64,000 nt of DNA from contig CM021315.1 of the NCBI GenBank assembly GCA_010645155.1, forward strand, positions 6,098,589-6,162,588, in the 5' to 3' direction. This document shows positions 48,721 through 63,018 of this stretch, piece by piece. Every line of letters begins with the position of its first letter. The first letter of the stretch is position 1. Below the pieces are notes generated by a model. It was not told where the DNA came from and made no database searches. It saw only the letters and a list, made by a program, of their open reading frames with translations. A program made the position numbers and the translations under genes. This stretch comes from Tigriopus japonicus (Eukaryota; Arthropoda; Copepoda; Harpacticoida; Harpacticidae).

Positions 48721-50297
48721 TGCGTCCATCAGCACCCAAAGTCAACAAACCTAACGGGAATAAAAAACGTTACAATCCCAAGTACAAAGTTTCAGGTCCC
48801 AGACGATTTTCCTTTCTCAACAACAAACCATAAAAAAGGTCCCAACTATGAAATGGACAAGGCTTTTCTCCCTGGAACTAAATCATGAGAAATGGCTTAT
48901 TGATGAGGGGAAATGAGTCAACTACAAAGGGGATCTTCGGCAAGCAACCATAGGGCCGAATGAAACCTCCAGACTTGAGCACACCCAAGTTTTTTATGCA
49001 TTGCCAGGGCATCCAAGCAAATAAAAACCGGATGCACAGACAGCTCACGGGCCAACGCATGTGTATGGATGGGTTTTGTAGTGTTCGCATTTTACTTACA
49101 AGTATTGACTAACCCAGCAACAAAGACACAAAAACCTTGTGTACTACAAGAACGTTGCTCAGACTGCTGGCCGACTTCTCTCCGGGACTCGCCTTGAAAT
49201 TGGCCGATTTCCAAGTAACAAAGCACTTCTCTTTCTGGGGGCCACAAACTAGACGAGGGCTCAGCTGTGAATCAGCTTCATGGCACTTCTTTTTAAAAAG
49301 ACAAGTGTAGTCACTCTACCCAATTTCGATGCACTCGAGACGACCCAATAAGTTGAACGAGACTGGCAAGAAAGAATACAAGCGACTCACTGCAGCAACC
49401 CCTAGATTTGTTCTAGCGGTTCGGCCAAAGTTGGATTGAATGAATACCAACCAGGGAAATTCGTTGAATCGATCTTGCCAGACAGTTTGGCGTGAGTTGA
49501 AAGAGATTATAGATATTCCTTTGATAGGATTTCTTAATCCCCTAGGGACAGGCGATTGTTTTGGGTCAAGTTTGAGGTATAGAGTTAGGTTGGAGAGCTC
49601 TCTACCTTTGCCGCGGTAGAGGTCAAAAGAATTCAAACTGGATTACCACTTTGCCCTCCGTCCAACAACAGGTGTCATAGCCATTCAATTTATTACATTC
49701 CACCTCATTCATTGAAAACCAATCTCTTAGACATGTTGGCGTCGGTAAATCTCAACCTACTGGTTCTTCAAGTTCAATTCCCATTAGTCTATACTCACCG
49801 AGAAAGGCTAACCCCAAAAAGGTTTCACCTTTAAGTCATTGGACACGATAAACAACATGTAATGGTCACCAATTCAAAGTTCCACTTTCGTGGCAAACGC
49901 CTCGAAAAACAGGACAAATAATTTAAGAGATCCAGTTTGTTCAATACTGACACCTCACAAGCCGATTAGCAATGATGGACTGAAAAGAGCTCGGACTTGT
50001 TTTTTTTCTTGTTTGAGCGCGCTGCTTCGTCCAAGAGGGCGCCTTTCGAAAACGAGCGCTTTCCCGGGTTTGATGGAGAGAGCGCGGGAAAAACGTGCGA
50101 AATCATCATGGATGAAAATGGGACGCGGAGAATCCGGAGCACAAATTATGGACCCTGATAATGACATCGGTTCTTTAGGGCTAGAGAAAAGCCGGAAAAC
50201 ATGTACCTTAAATGGTAGTGGGATGAGAGGGATGTAATCAGGAAGGGAGAGAGCATTGAGCATTTAATGCAAGTTGGAGGATGTTGACGTTTTTGGT

Positions 50298-50424
50298 ACA
50301 AAACCTCAACTCTTATGAATACAAGGGGGGTTGCGAATAAGCTGTTTTTGTCACCATCACCAGTAAAAAGTAGCGCATATGGGCCTTATTTTGCAACCCA
50401 ACCTTAATTAAGTTGAGGTTGTGT
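50298..50424. mobile_element. Small inverted-repeat element (127 bp, MITE-like)
   Basis: Imperfect arms of about 42 bp (50298-50340 and 50383-50424) share ACAMAACCTCAACT at the outer end and GGGTTGCRAAATAAG-like sequence inside. No target duplication was identified. Confidence 0.5.
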
Positions 50425-51147
50425 ATGCTCAACATTTTTATGAAGGTGGAATTTCAACTCACGTATCGTCCATGCACCTTTTTGCATCGAATGCCCAGTC
50501 TGGCAGATCAAAAATGGAACGGTGTTGGAAATATTACGCTAAGAACGGTTTTTTCCTGATTTTTGCTAAAAGGTATCCAAAAAACGAGAGATTCTAGATG
50601 TTCATGGATGACCCCTTAAGGGCTCCCGAAAGTTTCTAACGATTAGAATAGGTTGTCCATACACGGAACTTGTACTTTCAAATGTCATTTTCAAGGCTTT
50701 TCAAAGTGTATTTTGACATTAAAGATTATCTACGATTTGTATTTCTAATACTTCGTAATAGTGATGGCTCTAAAGCACTTTCGGGCGAAGTTTCTGTTTC
50801 CGTCTTGGCTGAGCCTACCGAAACCTAAAGCAGATATGTACTATAAAGAACGCAGATTAAGAAGAAATCATATTTTTAAGGTAAATCCCAATCCAACATC
50901 ACTATTTCTGTCTTCTTTTTAATTTCAATATTGGTTCTACATTTTCCATTGCCAATGGATTTTTTTAATCAATTAAGAATGTCTTTGCTCTTGGAGTCGT
51001 CAGCTGTTTTCGTTGAAGCACTTTTTCGGTCAAAACTATCGGTTTCGATTAATAGCACTTTAGGTCCATTGTTAGTTTTTATTACTACTATTAGTTGGAT
51101 TTACAAGGAAAAACACGATGCTTCATTAATTTGAGGACACCTTATAC

Positions 51148-51397
51148 CAAGGATTGACAACCAGTGGACCCGGGCCCACATTTGGGCCCAAGGGTGGTCG
51201 TTGTCGGTGAGCCCAGGAGCTGTGGGGAAAATTCAAAATAATGGGGCCGAGAGCATCCATAGTGCTGTTCTCGTGGGCCTACAGCTCTTTGATAGTAGAT
51301 ATGTGGTTCCATGAACCTACCAGGATCTTTTTGGAGGGCCCCTGACTAAACAAAGTCAAATTGGGTGGGCCTTGACCCAAAACCCGTTACGACCCTG
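51148..51397. mobile_element. Degenerate hAT-type MITE (250 bp)
   Basis: A GC-rich island with repeated GGGCCC motifs in AT-rich DNA. The ends start CAAGGATTGACAAC and, reverse complemented, CAGGGTCGTAAC. The flanks CCTTATAC (51140-51147) and CTTTATAC (51398-51405) form an 8-bp target duplication with one mismatch. It resembles the 26653 element in composition but is a different family. Confidence 0.65.
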
Positions 51398-53763
51398 CTT
51401 TATACAATAAATTCCTCAAAAAATGCTCCACATCCCACATACTGGGGTTTAGCTGTTGAGTGTTAATAACGTATCCCACTTGATGTGGCATCCTCTGCCT
51501 CGGTGAAACCAATACTTTTCAAAATCAATGTTTGTGATACAAATTATCTTATCTTGTTTGAATTCGGCGAAGAAAGTACAATCGAGATCGGATCGAATGA
51601 GATTATACTCGTATAGAATCGTCCAAAATTTCACTTTATTTTAATGAAGTTTCGAGATCATTTCTGGAGGATTCCTTTGGGTATTTTGATTTAGACTCAG
51701 GAATATTTTCTTTTTTATTCCATATTCCTAAGTCCTATACTTTTTGTTCTCCTGCATCTCAAAAAATTTGGTTTATTCACTCATTCCTCCCAAACTTAAT
51801 TGTTCGAGGTCTTTTTAAATTTTGAAAAACTTTTTGAAAAGAAAAAGCTCCAATATTGAAAACGCTCAAAACGGCTAAATATTCAAGTAGATATTTATAC
51901 ATTTGATTAAAGGTTTTAAATCGGCCTACCTATGAGTCATATGTAAGGCTTGGACAAAGTTGAAAAATGCAACTTCCACTAAGATTTGCAACTTTCGGCC
52001 ATTTTAGTCAAATTTAGCAACGTTTCTATTTTTTCGCAACAACAGTAACTTTTGTCATCGTTTTCGTCTCCATCACTAAAATCCTGCGGGAAATTCTTTG
52101 AATTACATATATTTTACCCACGATATGAAGGGACCTTTTCCAAGAATTCATATTTTTTTAAATTGTAGAATAACTTGTGCAAGGCATAACTGTGCTCTTA
52201 GGGAAGGTTAAAGTAAAGACAAATTTAAGATTGCGTACACCCTTTTGCCTAGAATTCAGACAAATTTAACATTTTTACGTCAAAAAATGACATTTTCAGC
52301 ACCTTTTTTAACAACTTTCGTCAAATTGAGTGTTACTTTCAACAAAAACATTGCAACATTATCCAAGCCCTAGTCACAAGGTTTGCATTAAAAGAATGTG
52401 TGTGCTTTTTTTGTTTTCCCCCCAAAAAAGAAACTGGATTTGTCAAACTCATTCTTGATTGACCAAGTTTTTCCACTGGCCAAGAAAAAAACCAACACTC
52501 CAAAGGTCGAGAATGTTTTTGTTTAATTGCAACCTTCAATTTGTGGAAAAAATGTGGAACCTACTCAAAATCAAGCTTAAAAAGGGAAAAATACTTTCCG
52601 ATGTTTTCCTTTGTTTGTTTTGCATTTATACGAATTGATACAAGCCTATATTATCCCTAACAATGAGCCAGTAATCCAAAAGCCCTAGTGAATGCTGATG
52701 GTGTCAGGAAGGGCCCCTCTATCAAAGGAGTAAAGAGGGAAGGAAAAAAGAGCTCTGGAATGTCCCTGATTCGTTCATCCAAATAACAGGATACACAAGA
52801 TGTGACATGACACTGACAAGGCTTTCTTTCCTCTCATCCGAACATGGATTGAATGGGTCACTTTTGAGCTCTCTTTTATACCTTGATATGGGGGAAATAG
52901 AGTTTCTAGTTCCGAAGTATGATCATCCCTTTAGGGTGTTAATACTGGTGGTGGTAGGTGGTGACAAATCCATTTGTGTCTTTCCTTGATCCCTCTCACA
53001 AAGAAAAGGAGAAGAAAAATGAATCTTTCGAAGTTTCATATTGCAAGGATGTGCTTCCAGAACCTTCATTGTTTGGCGTTAACGGAGAGCCTGCAACTAA
53101 ATAGTCTTACTGTAAGCCCGTTTCACCGTGTCTAATCCAAAAAATCATTTATTAAACTTCCGAGATTCAAGCCAAATGAGTTTATTGAGATACATAGTAC
53201 ACGTCATCTTGCAAAGCACTTGTTTCATGGTAACACCTTAAGGACTCAATCTAAAATTCGTGTCACACCGAGTATCGGAGAGTTAATTAATGTCTTTGCC
53301 TACCTCCGCCAAAGACTTAGACCATATTTAGGCACTTAGACCATATGTTATACATTTATATCATAATAACATCATATGCTTTTTGGTTGTTAGGGAGAAA
53401 AAAGATACCTAAGCTTTCGATTACTGACCAGTTTTTCACAAAAACTCTCACCAAGAGTTTTATGTACCATTCGGAATAAAGTAATCAGCTTCAACCTTTG
53501 GTCAAATTTAGTAAAATGCTCTCAAATCTAGATACGTGTACGGTAGCCAAGTTCGCCATTCGTTTATATTTTGCTCATAAATATTCATCCATGGGGACGG
53601 GTGTGAATCAGAAACCGAGCACTACAATGTCCGTGACCTGCTTGTGGAAAGTACGAGTTCCCATTTTTCGGGACCACTGATAAGCTTAATCCTCGGTTCC
53701 TTTCCAGGAAAGCTCTCCGTAATCAAATCAGTCCAGTTGGACCCTGATCGTGTTGCAGCATCG

Positions 53764-55710
53764 ATGGTGGAATCTTTCAACGATTCGAGCAATCACACCA
53801 AGTGTCCGGACCCTTGGGACGACGAAGACACTCGGGAATTCCTGCAAAAGTTTTGTTTTTGGTTCGGAGGCATCTTCTTCTGCACAATTGGTGCCTTGGG
53901 ACTCATTGGAAATGCACTCTCCATTATTGTGTATTCATCCAAGGAACTCCGAAGGTATAGCGCTCAATAAAGCATGAAAACGAATTTTGTATGGAATGGG
54001 GCCCTCCTAGACTCCTTTCACATCGTCTGAAAAGAGATATCCCCATAAATTGGATACTGACCAACTTCATCTCCAAGTAATAAAAATGCCCGCTTTCATA
54101 TCCGCTTATATGGTTGCTCCCCAGCATTTATCATTCATCTCCTTCAATTTTGCACCGGAAAAGTATGAATCTGTTCATTCATTCAATGCATTTTTCCAGC
54201 ACTTTTCACGTGTTCCTCGTGGTTCTGAGTGCATTTGACATTGGTTATATCCTGATCTGCGTTGTGAACGAGGGCCTGGAAATGCCAGGATATTTCTCTC
54301 CAGATTGGCCTGACAGCCACTCCAACATTTGGATCCACTTGTACCCCACGTTCCTTTACCCATTGAGGCAGATGTTCCTCACCGCATCCATGTACACCAC
54401 GGTCTCAATTTGCATTAACCGTTACCTATTCATCGTACACCCATTTTACATGGACCAACTTCGAAGACGATCCACTTCAATGAACTCCAATCTGACCGCA
54501 TCTTTTGAAATTGATTCCAGCCGGATTGCTGGGTACATCTTTGGAGTGGTTTTGTTCTCGATCGGATATTCGGTTCCACATTTCTTTGAGTATAAAATAG
54601 CTATCGATGATGACGGGAACCATGAAGTGGTTTGGACAGATCTTCGGAAGAACGAAGTTTATACATTGGTTTTCACTATTGGGATCGACTTTTCGTTCCG
54701 TGTGGTTCTGCCTGCGGTGGTCTTGCTTTTCACAAATCTCAGGTAAGACGCACAAATAAATGATTCATACTAGCATACGCTTGATCTGTTGATGATATAA
54801 GTATAGTAGGTGATGACTGATGAACCAAGAAAGCCATATTGTTTTTGAATTCCAAATAAATACATTGATCGCCAGTAAGGACCTTGTTTTCCGAAAAACG
54901 CATGTTCAGAAGATTTATGGTCCGACAAATGAATAGGAACAGTAAAGATGAAGGAATTACATCATAGAATTTGCATGTTTTAGAAAATTGCGTTTTCAAT
55001 ATAAAAAAATCCCGTTCTGTGATCACGTTTTGAAAAAGTATTGACAATCCCGTTTACCCCGTTCTCAGAGGTACATCCGTATCCATAAAACCTTTTCCAA
55101 AAATGCCCAACTTTTGATCACCCAATATACGTGTAACAATGTTCCTTTGTAACTGATAAACATCGAATGATTTACAAGCTCCCTCGTATTATCTCACACC
55201 TCTCTCCCTCAGGATATTTATGATCCTTCATCGTCAGCCTGATCGTGGATCCAAAGACAAACAGTTTGCCATCACTTTATTTACTTTGGTGACAATCTTC
55301 TTGCTTTGCCAATCAGGCAAGATTGCCATCAACATCGAAGAATTTCTCACCTTGAAAGTGATCTCAGAGTGCCAAGAGATCGATAATCGTCTGGGCGAGA
55401 CAGCATGGGACATCATAATGTCCAGAGTGGCACGTGTTCTCTTGCTTCTCAACAGGTAAAACGCAATGGGTTTCTCTTGTGGTTTTCTTTTGGGTTTGTA
55501 CCCTGGACATTTGATTTCAGTTCCATCAATTTTGTGGTCTACATGGCATCTTCCAAACAATTTCGCCAGAAGTTGTGCCGATTGAGGTGTAGAAAACCTA
55601 TCGATTCGGCAAATATCGGGAATCCTTTCTTCTTCACTGACGATACAGATTGCACGTGGGACATTATTTTTGGACGGAAAGAATCGACCCACGCCATGTG
55701 TCACATGTAA
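53764..55710 (+). CDS. Class A G-protein-coupled receptor, FMRFamide-receptor-like (4 exons)
   Basis: The exons are 53764-53954, 54200-54742, 55213-55455 and 55521-55710. All junctions are phase 2 and give 388 residues with seven hydrophobic segments. The N-terminus carries sequons (NDS, NHT). TM1 contains GLIGN, TM2 SAFD (Asp77), and TM3 ends ICINRYLFIVHP, with NRY (137-139) in place of DRY. TM7 has NSSINFVVY (325-333), an NFxxY form common in invertebrate FMRFamide/myosuppressin-type receptors. No Cys is visible at the start of TM3 or in the second extracellular loop, so the usual disulphide may be missing. The C-terminal tail is short. Acceptors are GCATTTTTCCAG, CTCTCCCTCAG and TTTGATTTCAG. 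The start was chosen as the first ATG after a 5' acceptor ending at 53707. The ligand is unknown; the peptide-receptor assignment is inference from the TM7 motif. Confidence 0.85.
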
Positions 55711-55809
55711 TAGCAAAATCTTTGAGGAGGTTTTATCTAAAGAAAGTTGTTGGTGTCTATTAAATTGAAATTTGAATGATATGAAACGCGTGCCATAACT
55801 TTGTGCAAT

Positions 55810-55815
55810 AATAAA
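55810..55815 (+). terminator. Poly(A) signal AATAAA of the GPCR
   Basis: A canonical AATAAA 100 bp after the TAA stop. Confidence 0.5.
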
Positions 55816-55865
55816 TATGGAAATAGAGGTTTTGGACTTGTGAATGGTAAATGTTACCAACCAAA

Positions 55866-56040
55866 CGAGGCTAGTTCGATCAATGAAGTCCTCCTCTCTT
55901 CTTTATCGGGCTCCTTCATTGTTCAATTTGTTACCCATTAGTCTTCGTCGGGAATATGTAGGAGCTGATCCTCTAAATTCCTGCCAACCCACTATTCAAG
56001 GGTTGTTCTTGTCTAAAATGTTCTTTACAGGGAATCCCAT
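55866..56040 (+). mobile_element. LINE 3' tail fragment, second copy with internal deletion
   Basis: Matches 10617-10897: RLVRSMKSSSLLYRAPSLFN, then YVGADPL, then a deletion of roughly 90 bp, then QPTIQGL and the shared TTTACAGGGAATCCCATT. It retains an Arg codon (CGA) where the other copy has TGA. Confidence 0.75.
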
Positions 56041-56683
56041 TCCTTGTAACGTTATTGAAAAATCCGCCTTCGATTGAGCTGAAACTTGAAACACGTCGTC
56101 TACTGAATGCAAGAAAGGTCTCGTTTGCAGAAGGATTAATCCTCCTGGAAATCGTAATTGACACAGACCCGAATTCTTTGGAAGTTGTTCGAACAGTATT
56201 TCTCTTTGTTTTGATACTGTCACACAATCAGCTAATGCAAAGCCAATCCAACCATCAGGAACATAAATTATTCCAATCCTCATTTCTATTGTTTTAAGCA
56301 AGACTCTAAGATACTCTTTTACATGTGGCAAACTGCCCTAAAATCTTTCATACGTTCAGAAAATCTGTGCATTTTTTAATCCACGCCTAGGTGAAAAAAT
56401 GCTCTTTTTATTCCGATGTTATGGATGAATTATGCTTCATTTTTGTCGATTTACCTCCTATTGCAAATTTTCGAATTTTGGATGGATTTTATCAAGCTCT
56501 GAGTCATTAACCGGAATAAAACTATGACCAGGACTTAATATTTTAAAGTTTAAGCGCGATGGACCGAAAGCGCTTTTGACGAGATTTGTGCTGTCTACTT
56601 ATGAAGCAAACATCAATATAAAAAATGCGCCATATAATGAACTATACACATACTAAAAATAGTACTTACTAAAAATGGGAATA

Positions 56684-56900
56684 TGGTTGTAGCGCACTTG
56701 GTTAACGTGCAACAGATCTATGCTAAAATTAATGGGTTCGATCCCTGGTCCTACCCACAACAAACACCGATTAAAGTGGAAATTCGACTCGATTGACCAG
56801 AATCAAAACCACAGAATGTGCCCACTCATCGTCATTCTGTACATTAAGATCTGATGGGAGAATTCTTCCTGTAAATAATAAATTAAAAAAAAGAAAGAAA
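56684..56900 (+). mobile_element. tRNA-derived SINE
   Basis: The head has a pol III A-box-like TAGCGCACTTGG with GTTAACGTGC, and a perfect B box GGTTCGATCCC at 56735-56745, followed by CTGGTCCTACCCA. A tRNA-unrelated body of about 120 bp follows, then an A-rich tail (AATAAATTAAAAAAAAG, 56875 onward). Acceptor-stem pairing is poor, so it is not a tRNA gene. A weak TACTT..AATGG similarity on both sides may be the target duplication. Confidence 0.7.
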
Positions 56901-57700
56901 TACTTGTAATGGAAAAAACGATCCAACCACATCACCTTCGATTTCTTTAAAATTCGTTTGGGCCATTGGAATTTTAAAAGATAATTTAGCTGTGACGACA
57001 GTCGTGTCCTAGAATTTTAAATACAAAATGATTCAATTACCTGATTTGGGCAGCTGCAGTAAAATGAAAAAACTTTCTTAACCAAGTTCAATGAAACTAT
57101 TTGTTATTTTTGACATTGGATGAACATCTAAGCAACATTGAGCAGGAGTACTCGAATATTTTTACTCTTTTCCCGAACAATATTGACGTTGGCTTCAGAT
57201 AAATGATACAATGCTATGCCTGAGTAAACTTGCATTCAAGGATTTGAGAACTTTCTTCCATGTCTTGAGAGCTCCCGTGATTTTAAAGATTAGTCACTTG
57301 TCAAGGCAAAATTAGTTTGCCATTTAATAATTGACGGAGATTTACCACATCCATTCGAGAGCTCCTTAAATGTTTCAAAACCGCAAACATTTCAACTAAA
57401 AACTACTTTCATCGCCAATTGATATTGGCAATCTAAATTCTAATCCGCTATTTCCGTGAAGCAGTGGTAGAAAATTTCCATTAGAACCTCGAGAAGATTC
57501 GAACAGAATCCTCGTTAAAATGAGTTGCAGACAATTTCGAGCGAGCTTCTCTCTCACCTTCAAAGCGTCAAGTTTCCACGCTGGAAAAAGTTGGTCCATT
57601 TCTGTGGAAGAAAATGGATTCACGCCATGGGCCATGTGTGAATCTACCCTCTTACGAGAATGGAAGAGCGACTTCATCAGAATGGTGGGCTAGTTAATAA

Positions 57701-57706
57701 TTTATT
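57701..57706 (-). terminator. Poly(A) signal AATAAA of alpha-tubulin
   Basis: TTTATT on the plus strand, giving a 3' UTR of roughly 265-290 nt. Confidence 0.6.
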
Positions 57707-57971
57707 GTACTCAAATTAACTGTGTTCGAAAAGAAGATGAAAGCAGAACTGACTGAACAAAAGTCATCTGGAAGGCGGCGTTTAAATGCTGTAGAGAGGA
57801 ATGTTAGGTGGTTGTTAGTGAACTGAGATATCTTGTTGAAATAGGGCCTGGAAAAGGGGGATAATGACGAAAGGAGACAATGAAGGAGGAGACACAACCG
57901 AATTTTTGTACACAAATCGCGATGTTTTCGTTCGTTCGTTCCAAGGGGGGGGATGGTTGATGAATTGAGAT

Positions 57972-60692
<2,721 letters not shown>

Positions 60693-62697
60693 GTTGAGGA
60701 AGGATTGAGGGGATTTTCTGAGGGATTTTCAAATTCAAGTGTAACGTTGCAATGGACGCCCAATTGAATGAAGAGGGAAAGGCGAAGATTCAGTGGGCTA
60801 AGGAAGTTTCAGAACGAGTAAATGACAGGTGTGCGCTGGAAAAAGGGGCAAACTCGGCGGACATGCAGGCGACCATCCATGGGATCGCCCGCATGAGTGG
60901 GTTGACTCACGATGGTTTAGGAATGGAACTAGATATATGTCAAGAATATGTAATTTGGATGATCATAGCAGGTTTATTTGATTTCAAAGAATATAACAGA
61001 CCTTGTTTTGTTAAGAGTTATCAGGAAAAGACACATCTATGACGGATGACCTAAATTTTACATTTTTCCAAATGATGTCCATATTTTCGAACTTTGAAAC
61101 AATTATTAAATGAAAATACTTTTTCGCCTTTAATTTTTAGTCAATGGACTTCTTGGCCCTGCCAACCGTCCTTTGTAGAACGGGTCGATGAATCCTAGGT
61201 GGGGCGCCTGAACTCAACCTTAGACTGGAAGGTGACGATTTTTGGTGGAGAAGGCCTGAAATTTTCGTCTTTTAATTTGATTGCGTTGCGAAAGAATCGT
61301 TCAGTTTTAGAATCAAAATTGAAAACAATTAGGTATTTATTCAAAAATGTGCTTTTAGCCTTTTGTTTTTTTGCTGAACTTTCTTTCTTTTATCCTGTCT
61401 TGTTGCTTTAGATTTTTCCCAACAAAAAACGGATTTCGACTGAACAGTCACCTTTGATAGGCTCTTGGAAGTGTTGGAGGACTTTTGGACGCATCTCATT
61501 TCAGTGCCTCCAAAAATTGAAAGCCAAAGTACAAAGTTGCACCACTAATTCACGGAAACAATTCAAAAACTTTGCATTGAAAAAGTTGAATATTTTCAGC
61601 TTAATATGAAAAATTTGAATTGTTAAGGAATAAGATAAAATTGGTAGGTTATGACAAAACCGTGTTATTTTGACGACACTAAATGAGTCACCAGAATCAG
61701 AGACAAGAGGAGGATGAACCGTGACTAAAGTTCTAGAATAAGACAACCGTCACAATGAGTTAAACTCGCACCTGGCCTGGAATCAAAATCCATTTCAACA
61801 TCAATGATGATGCAAAATAGATGGACAAGCTTAACAATGAAGCATGAACCAACGAAATAATTCAATTCAGACGCTCTCATCAAACATGTTTCTCTTCAAA
61901 TGATCAAGAAGTGGGAGTAAACCGACATCCACACGTTAAAGGGCCCTCTTTCTCTCTCTCTAAAAGGAATTTACTCAGGGTGTCTCTACCGCAAAATTGC
62001 CCAAAACCTCCCATTATCTCCAATACGTATTGACAAATTGCATACATTCGAAACATTGCCACACATTTGATTGTTAGATTTACTCGTAAATGCAAAGCTG
62101 CTGGTGCGTTATTCATAAATTATTACACAGAGTATCCAATCGATCCAGTTTTATTTCGATTTGAAGACGGAAAAAAAGAAAAAGGGCCCTTAAAAGTTTC
62201 TTTGCGTTTTAGCTCCTTGAAGTGAAAGTTTTTCGTTTTTCTGCTCAGCCAGAAAACAAGAGAGGGGGAATGATTGGTGGCTGAGCTACGGAAGATTTTT
62301 TTTTGCGTGTCACCAAGTCATTGCTTGCCTTTTAAAGGCCCTTATCTACTCTAACAAATGTCTTACAGGTGTAAACCCTCAGCCGCATGCTTTTGTCATA
62401 CCAATTGTAAAGGTTCAATGATTTGATGACCTTAAACAGGTTTTCGAGAAAAAGATGAGACAAGTAATTAATGATATGATCTGTTAGTACTCAGCAAGTG
62501 TAGAAGACGAGAACCAGGAAGGCCCTAGCCCTCACTTTTATGGCACGAAAAGATTCGACTGTCACGACATTGGTGAAAGACTGAAGCTAAAGGTACCCAG
62601 TTCTTAACATGAACTGTGCTAAGGAATGCAGTAGACTATGCCGTTAATTCATTCTCCTTTATTCCCATACAGAAAAAACATGGAAATTGGGGGCATA
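60693..62697. other. Spacer between the alpha-tubulin 5' end and the beta-thymosin 3' end
   Basis: The tubulin promoter and 5' UTR lie at its left. A plus-strand open frame at 60752-61042 is uncertain. 61100-62640 is AT-rich with no recognised feature. Confidence 0.5.
62658..62663 (-). terminator. Poly(A) signal AATAAA of beta-thymosin
   Basis: TTTATT on the plus strand, 35 bp beyond the stop codon in the minus direction. Confidence 0.65.
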
Positions 62698-63018
62698 TCA
62701 TTCGTCCGAAACCGAGGCCCGTTTTTCAGCCTCAATCTGAGATTTGTCCGGTAAACTGTTCTTTTCCACGGTGACGGTCTTTTTCAGAGAATCGCGTTTA
62801 TGGTTTTGGATGGCTGGAAATAAAATGGCCCCTTGAAGAACGCCCGGAATAAAAATCCAGACAAATTTTCACGGAACTCTTGGACTTGTGCTCACGTAAC
62901 CTTTATTTATTTTTGGCTCACCTGATAGGGTTTCGTCTCGTCCGGGCAACTCGGCGGGTTCGATACCCGTGATCTCTTTCACTTTTTCAGGATCGGGGTG
63001 ATCCACATTGGAGGACAT
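62698..63018 (-). CDS. Beta-thymosin (single actin-binding repeat, 2 exons)
   Basis: Beta-thymosins bind monomeric actin and buffer or deliver it for filament growth. The exons are 63018-62922 and 62813-62698, joined in phase 1, giving 70 residues. Exon 1 starts MSSNVDHPDPEKVKEITG and ends after RDETLS with donor GTGAGC. Exon 2 follows the acceptor TTATTTCCAG and encodes the hallmark segment LKKTVTVEKNSLPDK, then QIEAEKR, ending SVSDE. LKKTVT corresponds to the canonical LKKTET actin-binding hexapeptide with Glu to Val. Vertebrate thymosins are about 43 residues and insect ciboulot-type proteins have several repeats, so this is one repeat with a 30-residue acidic N-terminal extension. A strong poly(A) signal lies just downstream. 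The first exon could instead encode a degenerate repeat. Confidence 0.85.

Larger units (their letters stand above)
48272..48848 (+). repeat. Exact 128-bp direct duplication flanking an assembly gap
   Basis: 48272-48399 and 48721-48848 are identical (both start TGCGTCCATCAGCACCC and end GGTCCCAACTA). The second copy begins at the first base after the N run. This is most likely an unresolved overlap or haplotype join; a true duplication with an insertion between the copies is possible. Confidence 0.9.
45223..53763. other. Large spacer upstream of Sulf and of the GPCR (8.5 kb)
   Basis: The two genes are divergent, so this holds both promoters and probably 5' UTR exons. A Sulf 5' acceptor (CTCTCCAG) ends at 45264 and a GPCR 5' acceptor (TTCCTTTCCAG) ends at 53707. 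It also contains a TATATAAA at about 46270, a duplicated gap edge (48272-48848), an N gap, a 127-bp inverted repeat (50298-50424), a hAT-type MITE (51148-51397) and a GC-rich patch at 50020-50130. No gene was recognised. Confidence 0.5.
55711..57971. other. Spacer between the convergent GPCR and alpha-tubulin genes
   Basis: Contains the GPCR 3' UTR, a LINE tail fragment, a tRNA-derived SINE, AT-rich sequence without features (56901-57400) and the tubulin 3' UTR (57701-57971). A minus-strand open frame at 57396-57677 has no recognisable motif. Confidence 0.5.

Noticed and set aside
49316..49636. 106-codon minus-strand frame that faintly recalls a transposon protein
   Set aside because: Similarity too vague to name a family and no flanking inverted repeats found.
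49890..50263. Overlapping frames on both strands in a GC-rich patch
   Set aside because: No motif, and the two strands compete; possibly promoter sequence instead.
53644..53763. N-terminal extension of the GPCR from a GTG codon
   Set aside because: No ATG start, and it crosses a good 3' splice site ending at 53707; a 5' UTR intron is more likely.
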